Positions 42,778 to 51,661 of a DNA stretch of 64,000 nucleotides are shown here, in pieces. The position numbers and the translations under genes are program-made. A model generated the notes under the pieces. That model had not been told where the DNA came from. It did no database searches and worked only from the letters and a program-made list of their open reading frames with translations. The stretch lies in assembly GCF_000761245.1 (NCBI RefSeq), contig NZ_AWOR01000078.1, positions 248,001 to 312,000 of the forward strand. Direction: 5' to 3'. The stretch comes from Comamonas testosteroni (GTDB lineage Bacteria > Pseudomonadota > Gammaproteobacteria > Burkholderiales > Burkholderiaceae_C). Each line of letters starts with the position of its first letter. Positions within the stretch are counted from its first letter, which is position 1.

Positions 42778-43977
42778 ATGCTGACCTTTGCAGATATCCA
42801 AGCCGCCGCTGTGCGCCTGAATGGCGCCGTCCTTCAAACTCCTTTTGTGGAATCACGCACGCTCTCGCAGATCACGGGGGCGCAGGTCTATCTCAAGTTC
42901 GAGAACCTGCAGTTCACGGCATCCTTCAAGGAGCGTGGCGCGCTCAACAAGCTGCTCATGCTCAGCGATGCCGAGCGCGCACGCGGCGTGGTCGCCATGA
43001 GTGCGGGCAACCACGCCCAGGGCGTGGCCTATCACGCGCAACGTCTGGGCCTGCGTGCCGTCATCGTCATGCCGCGCTTCACGCCTGGCGTGAAGGTGGA
43101 GCGCACGCGCGGCTTCGGTGCCGAGGTGGTGCTGCATGGCGATACCCTGGCCGAGGCGCGTGCCCATGCCTATCAGCTGGCGCAGGAGCAGCAGCTGACC
43201 TTTGTCCATCCCTATGACGACGAGGCGATCGCCGCCGGTCAGGGCACGCTGGCGCTGGAGATTTTGCAGGCCCAGCCCGATCTGGATGTGCTGGTCATTG
43301 CCATTGGCGGCGGAGGCCTGATTGCGGGCATTGCCACGGCGGCCAAGGCCATCAAGCCCGAGATCGAAATCGTGGGTGTGCAGACTCTGCGCTTTCCTTC
43401 CATGGTCAACGCGCTGCGCCACACCGATCTGCCCATGGGTACATCGACGATTGCCGAGGGCATTGCCGTGACCCAGCCCGGCGTCATCACCCAGGAGGTG
43501 GTGCAGCGCTGCGTGGATGACTTGCTGCTGGTGGACGAAGGGGATATCGAGCAGGCCGTGCTCATGCTGCTGGAGATCGAGAAGACGCTGGTCGAAGGCG
43601 CGGGTGCGGCAGGCCTGGCGGCGCTGCTGCGCAATCCTGAGCGTTTCAAGGGCAAGAAGGTGGGGCTGGTGCTGTCGGGCGGCAATATCGATCCGCTGTT
43701 GCTGGCCGCCATCATCGAGCGCGGCATGGTGCGCTCCGGGCGTCTGGCGCGCATCCGCGTCAGCGCGCGCGACGTGCCCGGCGTGCTGGCCCAGATCACC
43801 GCCACCGTGGCCGGTGCCGGTGCCAATATCGAGGAAGTGCACCATCAGCGTGCCTTCACCATGTTGGCCGCACAGAACGTTGAAATCGAATTTGTGCTGC
43901 AGACCCGCAACCAGCCCCATGTGGAGCAGGTGCTGATGGCCTTGCGGGCCGCAGGCATGGAGGCAGCCCTGGTGTGA
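42778..43977 (+). CDS. ilvA: Threonine ammonia-lyase with C-terminal ACT domain
   Basis: The 399-residue PLP enzyme starts MLTFADIQAAAVRLNGAVLQTPF. The PLP lysine lies in FTASFKERGALNK, SAGNHAQGVAYHA is the substrate loop, and IAIGGGGLIAGIATAAK binds the cofactor phosphate. An ACT domain follows (RIRVSARDVPGVLAQITATVAGAGANIEEVHHQR). It deaminates threonine to 2-oxobutanoate. The size and single ACT domain match the catabolic/biosynthetic TdcB-like class rather than the 500-residue IlvA. The long upstream extension was rejected. It is divergent from boxC. Confidence 0.9.
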   Translation: MLTFADIQAAAVRLNGAVLQTPFVESRTLSQITGAQVYLKFENLQFTASFKERGALNKLLMLSDAERARGVVAMSAGNHAQGVAYHAQRLGLRAVIVMPRFTPGVKVERTRGFGAEVVLHGDTLAEARAHAYQLAQEQQLTFVHPYDDEAIAAGQGTLALEILQAQPDLDVLVIAIGGGGLIAGIATAAKAIKPEIEIVGVQTLRFPSMVNALRHTDLPMGTSTIAEGIAVTQPGVITQEVVQRCVDDLLLVDEGDIEQAVLMLLEIEKTLVEGAGAAGLAALLRNPERFKGKKVGLVLSGGNIDPLLLAAIIERGMVRSGRLARIRVSARDVPGVLAQITATVAGAGANIEEVHHQRAFTMLAAQNVEIEFVLQTRNQPHVEQVLMALRAAGMEAALV

Positions 43978-43998
43978 AAGTGGGGCCGGCGGCGGGGT

Positions 43999-44769
43999 TC
44001 AGGCCGGCAAGGATGCTGCTTTCTTCAAGAGCGGCGCCACCAGATCCATGGGCAAGGGAAATACCACGGTCGTGTTCTTGTCTGCGCCGATCACGGTCAG
44101 CGTCTCCAGATAGCGCAGCAAGATGGCCTGAGGCTCCTGCGCCAGCACCTTGGCTGCCTGGAACAGTTTTTCAGATGCCTGCAATTCACCCTCGGCATGA
44201 ATCACCTTGGCGCGGCGTTCGCGCTCGGCCTCGGCCTGGCGCGCGATCGCCCGGATCATGGATTCGGTCAGATCGACCTGCTTGATCTCCACGTTCGAGA
44301 CCTTGATGCCCCAGGTGTCGGTTTGAGCATCCAGCGCCTGCTGGATGTCCAGGTTCAGCGATTCGCGCTCTGCCAGCATTTCGTCGAGCTGATGCTTGCC
44401 CAGTACGGAGCGCAGCATGGTTTGCGCGAGCTGACTGGTCGCTTCCAGATAGTTGACCACCTGGATCACCGCCTTTTCCGCATCCACCACGCGCAGATAG
44501 ATCACGGCATTGACCTTGACCGAGACGTTGTCGCGCGAGATCACATCCTGCGCCGGGACCTCCAGGACCACGGTGCGCAGATCCACCCGTACCACCTGCT
44601 GAATGGCGGGAATGATGAAGATCAGTCCCGGCCCCTTGACCTTCCAGAAGCGCCCCAGCGTGAAGACCACGCCGCGCTCATACTCGCGAAAAATCCGGAT
44701 CGACGCCGTCCCCAGGCCAATCAACAGCATCAGCAGGATCAGCCAGAACAAGAAAGAAGCGCTAACCAT
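43999..44769 (-). CDS. Slipin/stomatin-like SPFH-domain membrane protein
   Basis: The 256-residue protein has one N-terminal membrane segment ([20 protein letters not shown]) followed by an SPFH domain ([38 protein letters not shown] and [20 protein letters not shown]) and a helical C-terminal part rich in Ala and Glu ([27 protein letters not shown]). Slipins form membrane scaffolds and usually pair with an NfeD protease; no nfeD gene is adjacent. The start at 44769 has AAAGG about nine bases upstream. It is convergent with the threonine ammonia-lyase gene. Confidence 0.9.
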   Translation of the reverse strand: MVSASFLFWLILLMLLIGLGTASIRIFREYERGVVFTLGRFWKVKGPGLIFIIPAIQQVVRVDLRTVVLEVPAQDVISRDNVSVKVNAVIYLRVVDAEKAVIQVVNYLEATSQLAQTMLRSVLGKHQLDEMLAERESLNLDIQQALDAQTDTWGIKVSNVEIKQVDLTESMIRAIARQAEAERERRAKVIHAEGELQASEKLFQAAKVLAQEPQAILLRYLETLTVIGADKNTTVVFPLPMDLVAPLLKKAASLPA

Positions 44770-45073
44770 AGAAGCCATCCTTTCAGCGAGGAACTTCGGC
44801 GCTGCGATCTGACGCGGAACGGTGCACATCGATTTCGCAATCGGCGCCGGGTCGTCCGCAAGCCCAGCATATGCTGCTGCACTCCGAGTGCGAACTTATC
44901 TGCGCATGGTCGACATTGAAGAAGTGCTGTTCGCCATTGGCGGCGCATGAGAGGCGGGTCTGAGCGCCAAGAGCTGCTATGGCTTTCCCTGAGCCATGTC
45001 GCCAGGGCTGTGCCTAGAATGGCTGCAGAGCTTGCTTGTTTCACCGCCTGCTTTCAGGAGGAGCATTGATCAC
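44770..45073. other. Gene-free stretch upstream of the slipin and the 45-residue gene
   Basis: This divergent intergenic region presumably holds both promoters. A TAGAAT (45015-45020) could be a -10 for the small gene, but I see no matching -35. No repeat or RNA is evident. Confidence 0.4.
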
Positions 45074-45211
45074 ATGTCAGATGATTCCGCAGTGAACCAC
45101 GAGGCACAGGATGCGGCCGAAGCCGTTGTGCCCTATATTCCCATCATCATTCCCGCCGCTGGCGCCGTGATGATGTTCCTGCTGGCCTTTATCGCCGTGA
45201 ACATGGCCTAG
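45074..45211 (+). CDS. Hypothetical 45-residue membrane protein
   Basis: The predicted product has an acidic first half (MSDDSAVNHEAQDAAEAVV) and one hydrophobic segment from about residue 20 to the end (PYIPIIIPAAGAVMMFLLAFIAVNMA). AGGAGGAG lies 10 bases upstream of the ATG and a strong terminator follows the stop, which argue for a real gene. I do not recognise a family. The acidic cytoplasmic tail with a single membrane anchor is typical of small regulatory or respiratory-complex accessory proteins. Confidence 0.65.
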   Translation: MSDDSAVNHEAQDAAEAVVPYIPIIIPAAGAVMMFLLAFIAVNMA

Positions 45212-45233
45212 GCATTCCAACCTTCTCGAGCCC

Positions 45234-45257
45234 AACCCCGCGACGCGGGGTTTTTTT
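45234..45257 (+). terminator. Terminator after the 45-residue gene
   Basis: AACCCCGCG and CGCGGGGTT (45234-45242 with 45244-45252) form a GC-rich hairpin followed by T residues to 45257. Confidence 0.88.
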
Positions 45258-45333
45258 ACGTCTGCGCAGGTTATGAATGAGTGTTGCATGCATATTGTGA
45301 TGCGCAGAATGCATAGATATTGCCAGTGATTTG

Positions 45334-45362
45334 CTGACAAATTCAAGGCTCCTCCCTAAAAT
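45334..45362 (+). promoter_or_regulatory. Sigma-70 promoter of pckG
   Basis: CTGACA (45334-45339) and TAAAAT (45357-45362) each match the consensus at five of six positions and are 17 bp apart. Transcription would begin near 45369, leaving a leader of about 175 nt before pckG. Confidence 0.7.
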
Positions 45363-45380
45363 CGATCTCCCGCTGCTATT

Positions 45381-45398
45381 CAAAACAAGGTTGTTTTG
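45381..45398. promoter_or_regulatory. Palindrome just downstream of the pckG promoter, candidate operator
   Basis: CAAAACAA-GG-TTGTTTTG is a perfect 8-bp inverted repeat about 12-30 bases after the predicted transcription start, a fitting place for a repressor. The binding protein is unknown. Confidence 0.55.
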
Positions 45399-45545
45399 AC
45401 TATTTCAGACGGATTTCAGGCGCCAACAAGCGCTAGGGAAAGCAAGCGAGACACCTTCAAAAGCCTTTTTTCAAAGACGCAGCCGGCACGGACTGCAGAG
45501 GATGCTTCTTTGAAAAATTGGTTTTTTAATTGAAGGACTTCCCCC

Positions 45546-47402
45546 ATGAACGCCGCTGTGCAAAGCCTGAACATCCAGGCTCCCGACTACGTCAAGAACC
45601 CCAAGCTCATTGCCTGGGTTGCCGAAATGGCTGCGCTGTGCAAGCCCGCCCAGATCCACTGGTGCGACGGCTCGCAAGCCGAATATGACGCGCTGTGCCA
45701 GCAGCTGGTGGACGCCGGCACCTTCAAGCCCCTGGCCAAGCGCCCAGGCTCCTTCCTGGCCTGGACCGATCCTTCGGACGTGGCCCGCGTGGAAGACCGC
45801 ACCTATATCTGCTCGGCCAAGAAGGAAGACGCAGGCCCCACCAACAACTGGATGGAACCTGCGGAAATGCGCGCCACGCTGAACCCGCTGTTCGACGGCT
45901 GCATGGCTGGCCGCACCATGTACGTGGTGCCCTTCTCCATGGGCCCGCTGGGTTCGCCCATCGCCCACGTGGGTATCGAACTCTCCGACAGCCCCTATGT
46001 GGCCGTCAACATGAAGATCATGACCCGCATGGGCAAGGCCGTGTATGACGTGATCGGCACCAGCGGCGAGTTCGTGCCCTGCGTGCACACCATCGGCGCA
46101 CCTCTGGCCGCGGGCCAGAAGGACGAGACCACCTGGCCTTGCAGCAAGACCAAGTACATCGTCCACTATCCCGAAACCCGCGAAATCTGGTCCTACGGCT
46201 CGGGCTACGGCGGCAACGCGCTGCTGGGCAAGAAGTGCTTTGCACTGCGTATCGCCTCCACCATGGGTCGCGACCAGGGCTGGCTGGCCGAGCACATGCT
46301 GATCCTGGGCGTCACCAACCCCGAAGGCAAGAAGTACCACGTGGCTGCGGCCTTCCCCTCGGCCTGCGGCAAGACCAATTTCTCCATGCTGGTGCCGCCC
46401 AAGGCCTTCGACGGCTGGAAGGTCACGACCATCGGCGACGACATCGCCTGGATCAAGCCCCAGGCCGACGGCTCGCTGCGTGCCATCAACCCCGAAGCCG
46501 GTTACTTCGGCGTGGCTCCCGGCACCAATATGCTCACGAACCCGAACTGCATGTTGAGCCTGGACAAGAACGTGATCTTCACCAACGTCGCACTGACCGA
46601 TGACGGCGACGTGTGGTGGGAAGGCATGGAAAAGGATCAGGGCAAGCTGCCCGATCACCTGATCGACTGGCAAGGCAAGGACTGGACGCCCCAGATCGCC
46701 AAGGAAACCGGTGCCAAGGCCGCTCACCCCAATGCCCGCTTCACCGTGGCTGCCACCAACAACCCCGCGCTGGACGAAGCCTGGGACGATCCTGCCGGTG
46801 TGAAGATCGATGCCATGATCTTCGGCGGCCGCCGCTCCACCACCGTGCCTTTGGTGACCGAAGCGCGTGACTGGACCGAAGGCGTGTACATGGCTGCGAC
46901 CATGGGCTCCGAAACTACTGCCGCCGCCTTTGGCGCGCAAGGCGTGGTGCGTCGCGATCCCTTCGCCATGCTGCCTTTCGCCGGCTACAACATGAGCGAC
47001 TATTTCCAGCACTGGCTGGATCTGGGCGCCAAGATCGAAGGCCAGGGCGCAACCCTGCCCAAGATCTTCACCACCAACTGGTTCCGCAAGAACGCCGAAG
47101 GCAAGTTCGTCTGGCCCGGCTACGGCGAAAACATGCGCGTGCTGAAGTGGATGATCGACCGCCTGGAAGGCCAGGCTCAGGGTCAGGAAACCGCTTTCGG
47201 TATTGCTCCCCAGTACGCCGAAATCAACTGGAACGGTCTGGACTTCGATGAAGCTCAGTTCGACAGCGTGACCAATATCGACAAGGCAGCCTGGGCCGAG
47301 GAAATGCAGCTGCACGGCGAGCATTTCGACAAGCTGGCATACAACCTGCCCAAGTCCATGCTGGACACCAAGGCTGAGCTGGAAAAGCGCTTGAGCGCTT
47401 GA
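45546..47402 (+). CDS. pckG: Phosphoenolpyruvate carboxykinase (GTP)
   Basis: The 618-residue enzyme carries the GTP-type P-loop region FPSACGKTN (residues 270-278) with the hyperreactive Cys274. [35 protein letters not shown] and [13 protein letters not shown] supply substrate and metal binding. It converts oxaloacetate and GTP to phosphoenolpyruvate and CO2, the entry to gluconeogenesis during growth on organic acids or aromatics. AAGGA lies eight bases before the ATG. It has its own promoter with a palindromic site and its own terminator. Confidence 0.97.
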   Translation: MNAAVQSLNIQAPDYVKNPKLIAWVAEMAALCKPAQIHWCDGSQAEYDALCQQLVDAGTFKPLAKRPGSFLAWTDPSDVARVEDRTYICSAKKEDAGPTNNWMEPAEMRATLNPLFDGCMAGRTMYVVPFSMGPLGSPIAHVGIELSDSPYVAVNMKIMTRMGKAVYDVIGTSGEFVPCVHTIGAPLAAGQKDETTWPCSKTKYIVHYPETREIWSYGSGYGGNALLGKKCFALRIASTMGRDQGWLAEHMLILGVTNPEGKKYHVAAAFPSACGKTNFSMLVPPKAFDGWKVTTIGDDIAWIKPQADGSLRAINPEAGYFGVAPGTNMLTNPNCMLSLDKNVIFTNVALTDDGDVWWEGMEKDQGKLPDHLIDWQGKDWTPQIAKETGAKAAHPNARFTVAATNNPALDEAWDDPAGVKIDAMIFGGRRSTTVPLVTEARDWTEGVYMAATMGSETTAAAFGAQGVVRRDPFAMLPFAGYNMSDYFQHWLDLGAKIEGQGATLPKIFTTNWFRKNAEGKFVWPGYGENMRVLKWMIDRLEGQAQGQETAFGIAPQYAEINWNGLDFDEAQFDSVTNIDKAAWAEEMQLHGEHFDKLAYNLPKSMLDTKAELEKRLSA

Positions 47403-47405
47403 TTC

Positions 47406-47435
47406 CCCCCTTGAGCCGCTGCGCGGCTTCCCCCT
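47406..47435 (+). repeat. Stop-proximal hairpin repeat after pckG
   Basis: CCCCTTGAGCCGCTGCGCG then GCTTCCCC starts four bases after the stop codon and folds as AGCCGC/GCGGCT. It has the same orientation to transcription as the copies after boxB and boxC. The GC-rich text after it (to about 47510) looks like a longer mosaic repeat with GGGGG/CCCCC arms. Confidence 0.6.
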
Positions 47436-47530
47436 CTCTCTACGCACTTCGCGCTATGGGAGGGGGACGACACCAGCGCGGCGGTGCGGCCCTTGCGCGG
47501 TGTCCCTGACTGAGACTGTGCACATTAAAA

Positions 47531-47565
47531 AAGCCCTGCTGATTTTTTTCAGCAGGGCTTTTTGT
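47531..47565 (+). terminator. Terminator of pckG
   Basis: A perfect 12-bp stem (AAGCCCTGCTGA 47531-47542 with TCAGCAGGGCTT 47549-47560) is followed by T residues and preceded by A residues. Confidence 0.88.
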
Positions 47566-47639
47566 TTGCTTTTATTTTTGTAGCTGTAAGCGCTTTCTGA
47601 ATCTGAGATAGAGGCTTGTTTGACTCTATTCCCCCATGC

Positions 47640-47670
47640 AAAAAGCCGCTGGCCTTGTGGGCAGCGGCTT
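47640..47670 (-). terminator. Terminator of the two-segment membrane protein gene
   Basis: The stem AAGCCGCTG/CAGCGGCTT (47643-47651 with 47662-47670) is followed on the minus strand by T residues, 20 bp after the stop codon. Confidence 0.75.
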
Positions 47671-47690
47671 TCTTCGGAGAGGCGCGGAGC

Positions 47691-48119
47691 TCAGCGGCTC
47701 TGGCGATCCATGGCACGGGCCAGATCAGCCATCAGGCGGGCATCTTGCAGCGCAGCGTTCCAGACGCGTTCATCGGCAGCGGCTTGCTGGCGGCTCTTGA
47801 CCCAGGCGCGGTAGCCGGTGCGCACCAGATTGATGGCGCGGCGGGCAGGCTGGGAGAACAGGGCGATGCTGGCGAAAGCCATGGCCCACAGAACCATCCA
47901 GGCGGCCATCATATGACCGTCGCTCCAGGTCTCGGTGGCCTGGAAGACGCCGGCGGCCAGGGCTGCCAGCACCACGGCCAGCACCATCCAGGACGACCTG
48001 GACTGGGATTGCGCTTCATGTTCGGCGGCAATGGAGGCCATGCGTTCATCGCTGGCTTGATAGATACGCACCACACCAGGGTGCTCGACACAGTAGGAGT
48101 TGTAAATAAAGTTGCTCAT
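47691..48119 (-). CDS. Hypothetical membrane protein with two membrane segments
   Basis: The 142-residue protein begins MSNFIYNSYCVEHPGVVRIYQ and has two hydrophobic segments at about residues 44-62 and 71-88, with soluble ends of about 43 and 50 residues. I do not recognise a family. It has a terminator and is divergent from a LysR regulator, with a short palindrome between the two genes, so it may be that regulator's target. Confidence 0.72.
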   Translation of the reverse strand: MSNFIYNSYCVEHPGVVRIYQASDERMASIAAEHEAQSQSRSSWMVLAVVLAALAAGVFQATETWSDGHMMAAWMVLWAMAFASIALFSQPARRAINLVRTGYRAWVKSRQQAAADERVWNAALQDARLMADLARAMDRQSR

Positions 48120-48177
48120 GGCAGTTAACCCTTTGACCCACGCTTTTGGCGAATTGCCCGGGGAATAGGTGTAACTA

Positions 48178-48191
48178 TAGGGATTACCCTA
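48178..48191. promoter_or_regulatory. Palindrome between the membrane protein and LysR genes
   Basis: TAGGG-ATTA-CCCTA is a perfect 5-bp inverted repeat in the 135-bp divergent gap. It is a candidate binding site for the LysR regulator encoded to its right. Confidence 0.45.
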
Positions 48192-48254
48192 GGTGTGTTC
48201 AAATTTATATTTTGAATCTGTAGCATTCACAGCAGTGATGTATTGGGTGATGCC

Positions 48255-49235
48255 ATGTCTTTGAACTTTCGTTCTCTGGATCTCAACCTGCTGCGCGTCT
48301 TCGATGAGGTCATGTCCGAGCGCAGCCTCACGCGCGCGGCGCACAAGCTCAGCATCACTCAGCCGGCGGTCAGCAATGCCATGCGTCGGCTGCGCGAGGT
48401 CCTGGGCGACGAGCTGCTGGTGCGCCAGGGGCAGGGCGTGGAGCCCACGCCGCGCGCCCAGGCCCTGTGGCCGGTGATACGCGAGGCCCTGCAGCATCTG
48501 GAAGGTGCACTTGCTCCCGATGAGTTCGACCCCGAGACGGCCGCCACCACATTCGTGATCGCCATGGCCGATGCCACGGCCGCCACGCTGATTCCACCGC
48601 TGTACCCGATTCTGGCGCGCGAGGCACCGGGCCTGGGCATACGTCTGCTGCCGCTGACCACGCGCGATCCAAGGCACTTGCTCGACGATGGCGAGGCCGA
48701 CATGGCCGTGGGCTATTTCCCCGCCGTACTGGCCGATCTGACGGCGCGTGCGCAGGCCGGCGGTCTGGTGGCCTTTGACAGCCGCCGCCTGTATGAGGGC
48801 GAGTACCTGTGTGTGATGCGCAAGGGCCATCCGCTGGCGCATGTGCCGTTGACGCTGGACAACTATTGCGCGGCACGCCATATGCTGGTCAGCTTCTCGG
48901 GCCGCTCCTTCGGCTTCATCGACGAGGCCCTGGCCTCGCTGGGGCGCTCGCGCGAAGTGGTGCTCACCGTCAACCAGTTCTTCACCGCGGCGCGCGTGGT
49001 GATCAACTCCGATCTGCTGACCATCTTGCCGCGCCATTTTGTGCCCGTGACCGGCATGAGCGAGCAGCTGGAGCTGCGCGATCTGCCGTTCGATGTCACG
49101 CCCGTGCATGTGGATGCACTGTGGCGTCGGCGCGGCCCGCACCCGCAGGCCTATGACTGGCTGCTGAAAACGCTGACGCGTTCGGCCGAGATCACTTTTG
49201 CCAACGGTTCGGCCCAGGTCACTCACCATGGTTGA
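48255..49235 (+). CDS. LysR-family transcriptional regulator
   Basis: The 326-residue regulator starts MSLNFRSLDLNLLRVFDEVMSERSLTRAAHKLSITQPAVSNAMRRLRE, the winged helix-turn-helix of NodD/PcpR-like LysR proteins, followed by the effector-binding domain. The HPLAHVPLTLDNYCAARHMLVSFSG segment resembles PnbR/LinR-type regulators. The ATG at 48255 matches the family start better than the TTG four codons earlier. It ends 13 bp before a metallophosphoesterase gene and may be co-transcribed with it. Confidence 0.92.
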   Translation: MSLNFRSLDLNLLRVFDEVMSERSLTRAAHKLSITQPAVSNAMRRLREVLGDELLVRQGQGVEPTPRAQALWPVIREALQHLEGALAPDEFDPETAATTFVIAMADATAATLIPPLYPILAREAPGLGIRLLPLTTRDPRHLLDDGEADMAVGYFPAVLADLTARAQAGGLVAFDSRRLYEGEYLCVMRKGHPLAHVPLTLDNYCAARHMLVSFSGRSFGFIDEALASLGRSREVVLTVNQFFTAARVVINSDLLTILPRHFVPVTGMSEQLELRDLPFDVTPVHVDALWRRRGPHPQAYDWLLKTLTRSAEITFANGSAQVTHHG

Positions 49236-49248
49236 CTAAACTAGCCAC

Positions 49249-50127
49249 ATGAAGATCCAGCTGCTGTCCGACCTGCACCTCGAAGTCCACCCCCAATTCG
49301 TGGCCCAGCCTGCCGCGGGCGCCGATGTGCTGGTGCTGGCCGGCGACATCGGCTCCTATCAGAGCAGCACCCAGGTCGATGGCGAGAACTTCGGGCTGGA
49401 GCGTTTTTCGCCGCTGCCGCAATACGCGGCCTGGCCCGCGCCCGTGCTGTTCGTGCCCGGCAATCACGAGTACGACATGCAGGACTTCGATGAGGCTCGG
49501 CTGCGCCTGCGGCGTGTGTGCGACAGGCTGGGCCTGATCTGGCTCGACCGTGAAACCGTGGTCATGGACGGGGTGCGTTTCATCGGCACCACGCTGTGGA
49601 GCGACTTCGACGCCATGGCCATGCATGAAGGCGTGAGCGATGCCACGCGCCTGCACAAGCTGCGCGAGAAGGCCTTTCGCGCCGCCAATTTCTATCTGCA
49701 AAAGACCGGCGGCAGTCGCCAGGGCGAGCCGTTTCTGGCCGCGCCCATGCGCGAGGAAAGCCTGCTCTGCCAGGACTGGCTGCGCGCCGCGCTGCAGCAG
49801 CCTTTTGACGGGCCCACGGTGGCCGTGACCCACTTTGCGCCCAGCCTGCGCAGTGCCGATCCGCGCTACGGGCTGGTGCCCGGCACGGCCGGTTTCTGCA
49901 ATGTGATGGACGACTTTCTGCCCCATGCCCAGCTCTGGCTGCACGGTCATCTGCATTGCGCCAGCGACTACATCGCACGCGGCCAGCGCGAGGACGGCAG
50001 CGAATGGCAATGCCGTGTGGTGGCCAACCCTCTTGGTTATGCCCGCAAGGGAGAGCAGGATGACTTTCTGCCAGCATCGACAATTGACTTGAGCCAAGTC
50101 AAGATGCTGACTGTCCCCAGCCCTTAG
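49249..50127 (+). CDS. Calcineurin-like metallophosphoesterase
   Basis: The 292-residue protein begins MKIQLLSDLHLEVHP, with the D-x-H motif, then VLVLAGDIGS (GD-x-G), FVPGNHEYD (GNH-E/D) and near the end HGHLHCA. These are all the metal-site blocks of dimetal phosphoesterases. The family covers protein phosphatases, nucleotidases and nucleases; the substrate is not apparent. It ends 29 bp before a universal stress protein gene. Confidence 0.9.
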   Translation: MKIQLLSDLHLEVHPQFVAQPAAGADVLVLAGDIGSYQSSTQVDGENFGLERFSPLPQYAAWPAPVLFVPGNHEYDMQDFDEARLRLRRVCDRLGLIWLDRETVVMDGVRFIGTTLWSDFDAMAMHEGVSDATRLHKLREKAFRAANFYLQKTGGSRQGEPFLAAPMREESLLCQDWLRAALQQPFDGPTVAVTHFAPSLRSADPRYGLVPGTAGFCNVMDDFLPHAQLWLHGHLHCASDYIARGQREDGSEWQCRVVANPLGYARKGEQDDFLPASTIDLSQVKMLTVPSP

Positions 50128-50156
50128 GCTTGAGACATCAACAAGGAGAATTTGGT

Positions 50157-50579
50157 ATGAAGATCTTGCTCGCTGTGGACGGAAGTGCCTACACCCAGAA
50201 AATGCTGGCCTATCTGACCTCGCATCAGGAGATGCTGGGCACGGGCCACGAGTACACCATCATCACCGTGCAGCCGCTGCTGCCGCCTCGTGCACGCGCT
50301 GCGCTGGGCAAGGAAGTGGTGGAGCAGTACTACGACGAAGAATCCGCCAAGATCCTGCAGCCCGTGCTGGAGTTCCTGAAGGGGCGTGGCGTCGAGGCGC
50401 AAAGCATCTCCAAGGTCGGCCCCATTGCCGACACCATCATCCATGCTGCCCAGGACGGCAAGTTCGACCTGATCGCCATGGGCACGCACGGTCACGGTGC
50501 GCTGGGTCGTCTGGTCATGGGCTCGGTCAGCTCGCAGGTGCTGGCGGGCTGCACCATCCCCGTGCTGCTGATTCGCTGA
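50157..50579 (+). CDS. Universal stress protein (UspA family, ATP-binding type)
   Basis: The 140-residue protein begins MKILLAVDGSAYTQKMLAYL. It ends with MGTHGHGALGRLVMGSVSSQVLAGCTIPVLLIR, which carries the G-2x-G-9x-G-S phosphate-binding motif of the ATP-binding UspA subgroup. AAGGAGA precedes this ATG; nine upstream codons were dropped. Such proteins accumulate under stress or growth arrest. It is the last gene of a possible three-gene run. Confidence 0.93.
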   Translation: MKILLAVDGSAYTQKMLAYLTSHQEMLGTGHEYTIITVQPLLPPRARAALGKEVVEQYYDEESAKILQPVLEFLKGRGVEAQSISKVGPIADTIIHAAQDGKFDLIAMGTHGHGALGRLVMGSVSSQVLAGCTIPVLLIR

Positions 50580-50582
50580 TTT

Positions 50583-50690
50583 TCATAGCTGCTTGTGCTT
50601 TATCTACATACGTATCAGGCATAAATCAGTTTCAAATCAAAGATAGATGAGCGTCCACAGCTACAAAAACCAAAGTACCTCCGTTTGACT
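50583..50690. repeat. Intergenic repeat of the AGCTATCAAAA family
   Basis: CATAGCTGCTTGTGCT on the left and AGCGTCCACAGCTACAAAA on the right form imperfect inverted ends around an AT-rich centre, like the element at 8985-9073. Confidence 0.45.
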
Positions 50691-50700
50691 TCAAGCTCTC

Positions 50701-50730
50701 AAGGCCGCGCTGCAAAGCACGGCCTTTTTT
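50701..50730 (+). terminator. Probable terminator after the universal stress gene
   Basis: AAGGCCG and CGGCCTT (50701-50707 with 50720-50726) enclose a 12-nt loop and are followed by T residues. Confidence 0.55.
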
Positions 50731-50744
50731 CTTGGCTGCATCAA

Positions 50745-51656
50745 TCATGCTTGCAGCAGTTGCCGGGCCTTGCCGAGCAAGGCCTGGCTGACACGGGCCA
50801 GCACGCGTGACTCCAGATTCCAGCAATGCCAGAACAGCGCGATGGACAGCACATGGCCTGCTGCCACGTCGATCATCTCGCCGGCATCCAGCGCGGGCTG
50901 CACCAGCAGCTGCGGCAGCACGCCCACGCCCCAGCCGGCACGCACGGCACGCACCTGCGCCTCGCAGCTGGGCAGCAGAATCTGATGCTGCAGCGACACA
51001 TTGCGCAGACCCAGGCAACGCGCCACGAACTCGGCCTGCATATCGTCCTTGCGGTTGAAGGACAGATAGGGCAGCTGGTTGAAGTTCTTGCGCGTCAGCC
51101 CCTGCGGCAGTCTTTGCTGCGCAAACTCGCTAGAGGCCACGGCCACATAGCGCATGGCGCCCAGGGGCTGCACGGCGCAGCCGCGCATGGCCTGACTCAG
51201 CGTGGTGACGCAGCCCATGACCTGGCCCGAACGCAGCAGCTCCTGCGTGAAGTCCTGGTCGTCGACCACCACCTCCAGCGGCAGGCCGCTCTTTACCAGC
51301 TCGTCCAGAGCCGTCATGGCCCAGGTGGCAATGCTGTCGGCATTGATGGCGATGGAGACGATTTCTCCGGCCAGACTCTGTCCGGTCTGCGGTGCCAGCT
51401 CCTGCAGCTCATGCGCGAGATCGGCGCGCAGCAGGCGTAGCTGTTTGGCATGCTTGAGCAGCAGCCGACCGGCGCTGGTGGGCTTGACGGGGCGCGTGCG
51501 CTCCACCAGCACCGAGCCCACCTGAGCCTCCAGCGCGCGCAGGCGCTGGGACACGGCCGACTGGGTGATGTGCAGCTTTTGCGCCGCGCGCTCGAAGCCG
51601 CCTTCTTCCACGATGGCGGCCAGGCATTCAAGCGCAACAGGGTCCCAGGAGCTCAT
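50745..51656 (-). CDS. LysR-family regulator, ArgP/LysG type
   Basis: The 303-residue regulator begins MSSWDPVALECLAAIVEEGGFERAAQKLHITQSAVSQRLRALEAQVGSVLVER. The RPVKPTSAGRLLLKHAKQLRLL stretch after the DNA-binding domain is typical of ArgP (IciA) proteins, which sense basic amino acids such as lysine and arginine. It is divergent from a D-amino acid dehydrogenase gene, and a perfect TTTCAT-N11-ATGAAA box lies between them, so it probably controls that gene and itself. The effector is inferred from the family. Confidence 0.9.
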   Translation of the reverse strand: MSSWDPVALECLAAIVEEGGFERAAQKLHITQSAVSQRLRALEAQVGSVLVERTRPVKPTSAGRLLLKHAKQLRLLRADLAHELQELAPQTGQSLAGEIVSIAINADSIATWAMTALDELVKSGLPLEVVVDDQDFTQELLRSGQVMGCVTTLSQAMRGCAVQPLGAMRYVAVASSEFAQQRLPQGLTRKNFNQLPYLSFNRKDDMQAEFVARCLGLRNVSLQHQILLPSCEAQVRAVRAGWGVGVLPQLLVQPALDAGEMIDVAAGHVLSIALFWHCWNLESRVLARVSQALLGKARQLLQA

Positions 51657-51661
51657 GGCAA

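Noticed and set aside
45471-47447. Open frame of 658 codons antisense to pckG
   Set aside because: It is rich in Gly, Ala and His with no family signature, and pckG on the other strand is certain.
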